A stretch of DNA of 15,300 nt from Bifidobacterium breve (lineage in GTDB: Bacteria; Actinomycetota; Acidimicrobiia; Acidimicrobiales; Ilumatobacteraceae). Below are positions 13,380 through 15,300 of this stretch, one piece after another (position 1 is the first letter of the stretch; every line of letters begins with the position of its first letter). Position numbers and translations under genes: made by a program. The notes below the pieces were generated by a model. The model was not told the origin of the DNA. It worked only from the letters and a program-made list of their open reading frames with translations, and did not search any database. The stretch lies in assembly GCA_945896935.1 (NCBI GenBank), contig CAMDER010000023.1, positions 1 through 15,300 of the forward strand, read 5' to 3'.

Positions 13380-14666
13380 ATGAGTAATTTCGCCCCCCGC
13401 AAGGGAGCGCCTCGGAGTCCGCGTCGTCCGCGTGACTCTGCCGGACAAGAAGAAGTTTCCGGCCCCGCGCAACCTTTAACCAGTATCAATGTCCTTCCGC
13501 CAGTCGAGACCCCTACGGGCTTCGCCAAGCTTGGAGTTCCTCCAGAAGTCGATGCAGGTCTTGCTGCTGCTGGCTTTGCCAATCCATTCGCCATCCAAAT
13601 CGAAGCGATCCCGGTCGCGATGCAAGGCCACGATGTATGTGGCCGTGCCAAGACCGGTTCGGGTAAGACTCTCGCTTTTGGTGTGCCGATGTTGTCGCGT
13701 ATTTCGATGAAGGCCGAGCCGATGAAGCCTCTGGGCTTGGTGCTAGTACCGACACGTGAATTGGCTGTGCAAGTTGCCGAGGTTCTCGAACCGTTGGCCC
13801 GTCATTCTGGTCGACACGTGTTGGCCGTGTACGGCGGCGCAAGTCGTCACCAGCAAGTTGAACACATGGCTAAGGGCATCGAGATCGTTGTTGCCACACC
13901 ATTGCGCTTGATCGACTTGTTGAAGTCGGACGAAATTGATTTGTCTGCAGTTGAAGTTGTCGTGCTTGATGAAGCCGACCGTATGGCCGACGACGGATTT
14001 ACACCGCAAGTTGAATGGGTGTTGCGCCGTTGCACTGGCCGTAATCAAACAATGTTGTTCTCGGCAACTCTCGACGGTGATGTTGGCCACTTGATTCGCC
14101 AGTTCATGAAGAACCCAGTTGAAGTAGCCATTGACGAAGCAACTGACACTGTTGGAACGATGCACCACTTGTGGCTTGCTGTTCACCACATGGACAAAGA
14201 CAAAGTTGTTTCCGCGATTTCACGCGGTGCGGGCAAGACCGTGGTGTTCTGTCAGACCAAGCGTGTGTGCGATCGTGTCACCGACAACTTGATTGCCCTC
14301 GGTATCAACGCCGCAGCAATTCATGGTGACTTGGCACAACCGGCGCGCGAAAAAGCGATGCGTCGTTTTGCTGAGGGATCTTTGAGTGTTCTTGTCGCAA
14401 CCGATGTTGCCGCACGTGGTATCGACATTGACGATATTGCAGTGGTGATTCACTACGAGCCAGCCAAAGACAACAAGGATTACTTGCACCGTTCGGGACG
14501 TACCGCTCGTGCTGGTCGCGATGGTTGGGCAGTGACGTTGACGGAGTACAACCAGCACACTCAAGTGACGATCTTGCAGCGCACGATGCGCATGCCAATC
14601 ACCAAATCAATCGAAGTCTTCAGCAATAACCCGATGCTTTCGAACCTCGCCGAATTTATCGAGTGA
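13380..14666 (+). CDS. DEAD-box ATP-dependent RNA helicase
   Basis: This protein unwinds RNA duplexes with ATP, typically in ribosome assembly or mRNA decay. The 428 residues carry every core motif: Q motif near Gln73 (PFAIQ), Walker A AKTGSGKT (90-97), PTREL (124-128), DEAD (197-200), SAT (228-230), VFCQTK (289-294), ATDVAARGID (340-349) and HRSGRTARAG (370-379). The N-terminus (about 45 residues) is rich in Arg and Pro, and there is almost no C-terminal extension, so it resembles the compact RhlE/DeaD-like helicases of actinobacteria. A GTG nine codons upstream (13353) is an alternative start; neither has a clear ribosome-binding site at normal spacing. The stop codon lies inside a 55-bp palindrome facing leuD. 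Confidence 0.94.
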   Translation: MSNFAPRKGAPRSPRRPRDSAGQEEVSGPAQPLTSINVLPPVETPTGFAKLGVPPEVDAGLAAAGFANPFAIQIEAIPVAMQGHDVCGRAKTGSGKTLAFGVPMLSRISMKAEPMKPLGLVLVPTRELAVQVAEVLEPLARHSGRHVLAVYGGASRHQQVEHMAKGIEIVVATPLRLIDLLKSDEIDLSAVEVVVLDEADRMADDGFTPQVEWVLRRCTGRNQTMLFSATLDGDVGHLIRQFMKNPVEVAIDEATDTVGTMHHLWLAVHHMDKDKVVSAISRGAGKTVVFCQTKRVCDRVTDNLIALGINAAAIHGDLAQPAREKAMRRFAEGSLSVLVATDVAARGIDIDDIAVVIHYEPAKDNKDYLHRSGRTARAGRDGWAVTLTEYNQHTQVTILQRTMRMPITKSIEVFSNNPMLSNLAEFIE

Positions 14667-14717
14667 TTCTGGTGTCGTTTTCTTTGGTAATACCAAAGAA
14701 AACGACACCAGAATCAC
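14663..14717. terminator. Perfect 55-bp palindrome between convergent helicase and leuD genes (probable bidirectional terminator)
   Basis: The left arm 14663-14689 and right arm 14691-14717 are exact reverse complements over 27 bp with one central base (14690). The arms begin GTGATTCTGG and become A/T-rich toward the centre (TTTTCTTTGGTA). The left arm includes the last base of the final helicase codon and its TGA. Four bases separate the right arm from the leuD stop. A hairpin this long between tail-to-tail genes would most simply stop or protect both transcripts, but no run of T follows it on either strand, so it is not a classic U-tract terminator. Confidence 0.7.
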
Positions 14718-14721
14718 AAGG

Positions 14722-15300
14722 TTATTTGGCTAACCAGGACGGGCGTGAGGTTTCGAAGTTGGCGATTTGATCGGCGTGCGAGAGCGTGATGCCGATGTCA
14801 TCGAGTCCGTTCAAGAAACGATGCTGATTCTGCGGTTCCATCGGGAACGACTCGGTCAAACCAATACTCGGAACTTCAACGATCAATCGTTCCATGTCGA
14901 CCACGATGTTGGTCTTCGGATCGGCTTCAATCGCTGCCCAAATTTTTTCAACTGCTTCGATCGGCAATGCAACCGGAGCCAAACCATTCTTGGTGCAGTT
15001 GTTGCGGAAGATGTCGCTGAAACTTGGTGCGATCACTGCATCAAAACCGTATTGCTGAATCGCCCACACTGCGTGCTCGCGTGATGAACCAACACCAAAT
15101 GATGGACCAGCCACCAAGATTGATGCGCCGGCATACCGTTCGTCGTTCAATACGAAACTGCGATCATCGCGCCAGGTTGAAAACAGACCGGCTTCAAAGC
15201 CAGTTCGCTCAACGCGCTTCAACCAATCGGCGGGAATGATTTGGTCGGTGTCGACGTCACTACGACGCAAGGGGATTCCGTTACCGGTGAGAATTTGCAC
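14722..15300 (-). CDS. leuD: 3-isopropylmalate dehydratase small subunit (5' end at or beyond window edge)
   Basis: Together with LeuC this subunit isomerises 2-isopropylmalate to 3-isopropylmalate in leucine synthesis. The 192 visible residues show the small-subunit swivelling domain: RSDVDTDQIIPADWLKR near the N-terminus, the substrate-specificity region around ERTGFEAGLF, the signature GPSFGVGSSREHAVWA, and FSDIFRNNCTKNGL. Stop TAA is at 14722-14724. The window ends on a GTG codon (15300-15298) that could be the start, but most relatives have a few more residues before this point, so the true start may lie just outside. leuC would be expected upstream on the minus strand, beyond the right edge. 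It converges with the helicase gene across the palindrome. Confidence 0.95.
   Translation of the reverse strand: MQILTGNGIPLRRSDVDTDQIIPADWLKRVERTGFEAGLFSTWRDDRSFVLNDERYAGASILVAGPSFGVGSSREHAVWAIQQYGFDAVIAPSFSDIFRNNCTKNGLAPVALPIEAVEKIWAAIEADPKTNIVVDMERLIVEVPSIGLTESFPMEPQNQHRFLNGLDDIGITLSHADQIANFETSRPSWLAK

Noticed and set aside
1..15300. tRNA genes, CRISPR arrays, insertion sequences, phage genes
   Set aside because: I looked for tRNA T-loop-like motifs, tandem spaced repeats, transposase or integrase motifs and terminal inverted repeats, and found none that hold up.

Overview
The window is ordinary-looking bacterial chromosome of moderate GC, densely packed on both strands. The protein types (SCP2 sterol-binding protein, MenC-like racemase/synthase beside a GNAT protein, long-form LeuA, FadD-like acyl-CoA ligase, 3Fe-type ferredoxin) and the many GTG starts point to an actinobacterium. 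I suspect a free-living, moderate-GC member of Acidimicrobiia, but this is an inference from gene content; no rRNA or other phylogenetic marker is present. I see no insertion sequence, phage gene, CRISPR array or tRNA.

Layout. The left edge carries the tail of an MFS exporter (+). Facing it is a four-gene minus-strand cluster, in transcription order: an eight-helix membrane protein, a GNAT acyltransferase, a MenC/N-acylamino-acid-racemase-type enolase and an SCP2 protein (3691 to 281). The first three are joined by start/stop overlaps. serA (+, 3801-5366) diverges from this cluster and meets, tail to tail, a minus-strand run of leuA, a small ferredoxin and pyrF (8163 to 5370). Upstream of leuA lies a leader with a leucine-rich mini-ORF, a post-ORF hairpin and an intrinsic terminator, which together look like a transcription attenuator. 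Next upstream is an unrecognised 62-residue protein (8648-8460) with a strong ribosome-binding site. Reading right from there are a thioredoxin, a cytoplasmic serine hydrolase of the beta-lactamase/esterase fold and a GDP-L-fucose synthase (all +). A FadD-like acyl-CoA ligase (-) follows, then a DEAD-box RNA helicase (+), and finally leuD (-), which runs off or starts exactly at the right edge.

How the genes fit together. Amino-acid and nucleotide biosynthesis dominate: serine (serA), leucine (leuA, leuD) and UMP (pyrF). The MenC-like enzyme next to its GNAT partner resembles the N-succinyl-amino-acid racemase arrangement for D-amino-acid conversion, although a menaquinone role cannot be excluded.

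The most noteworthy non-coding signals are the leuA attenuator, a perfect 55-bp palindrome between the convergent helicase and leuD genes, a structured segment before the serine hydrolase, and a probable leaderless promoter for the acyl-CoA ligase. Three other convergent gene pairs have only 3-8 bp between stops and no terminator. I found no clear new multi-gene system. The best leads are the attenuator, the 62-residue orphan, the palindrome and the racemase/GNAT/membrane cluster.
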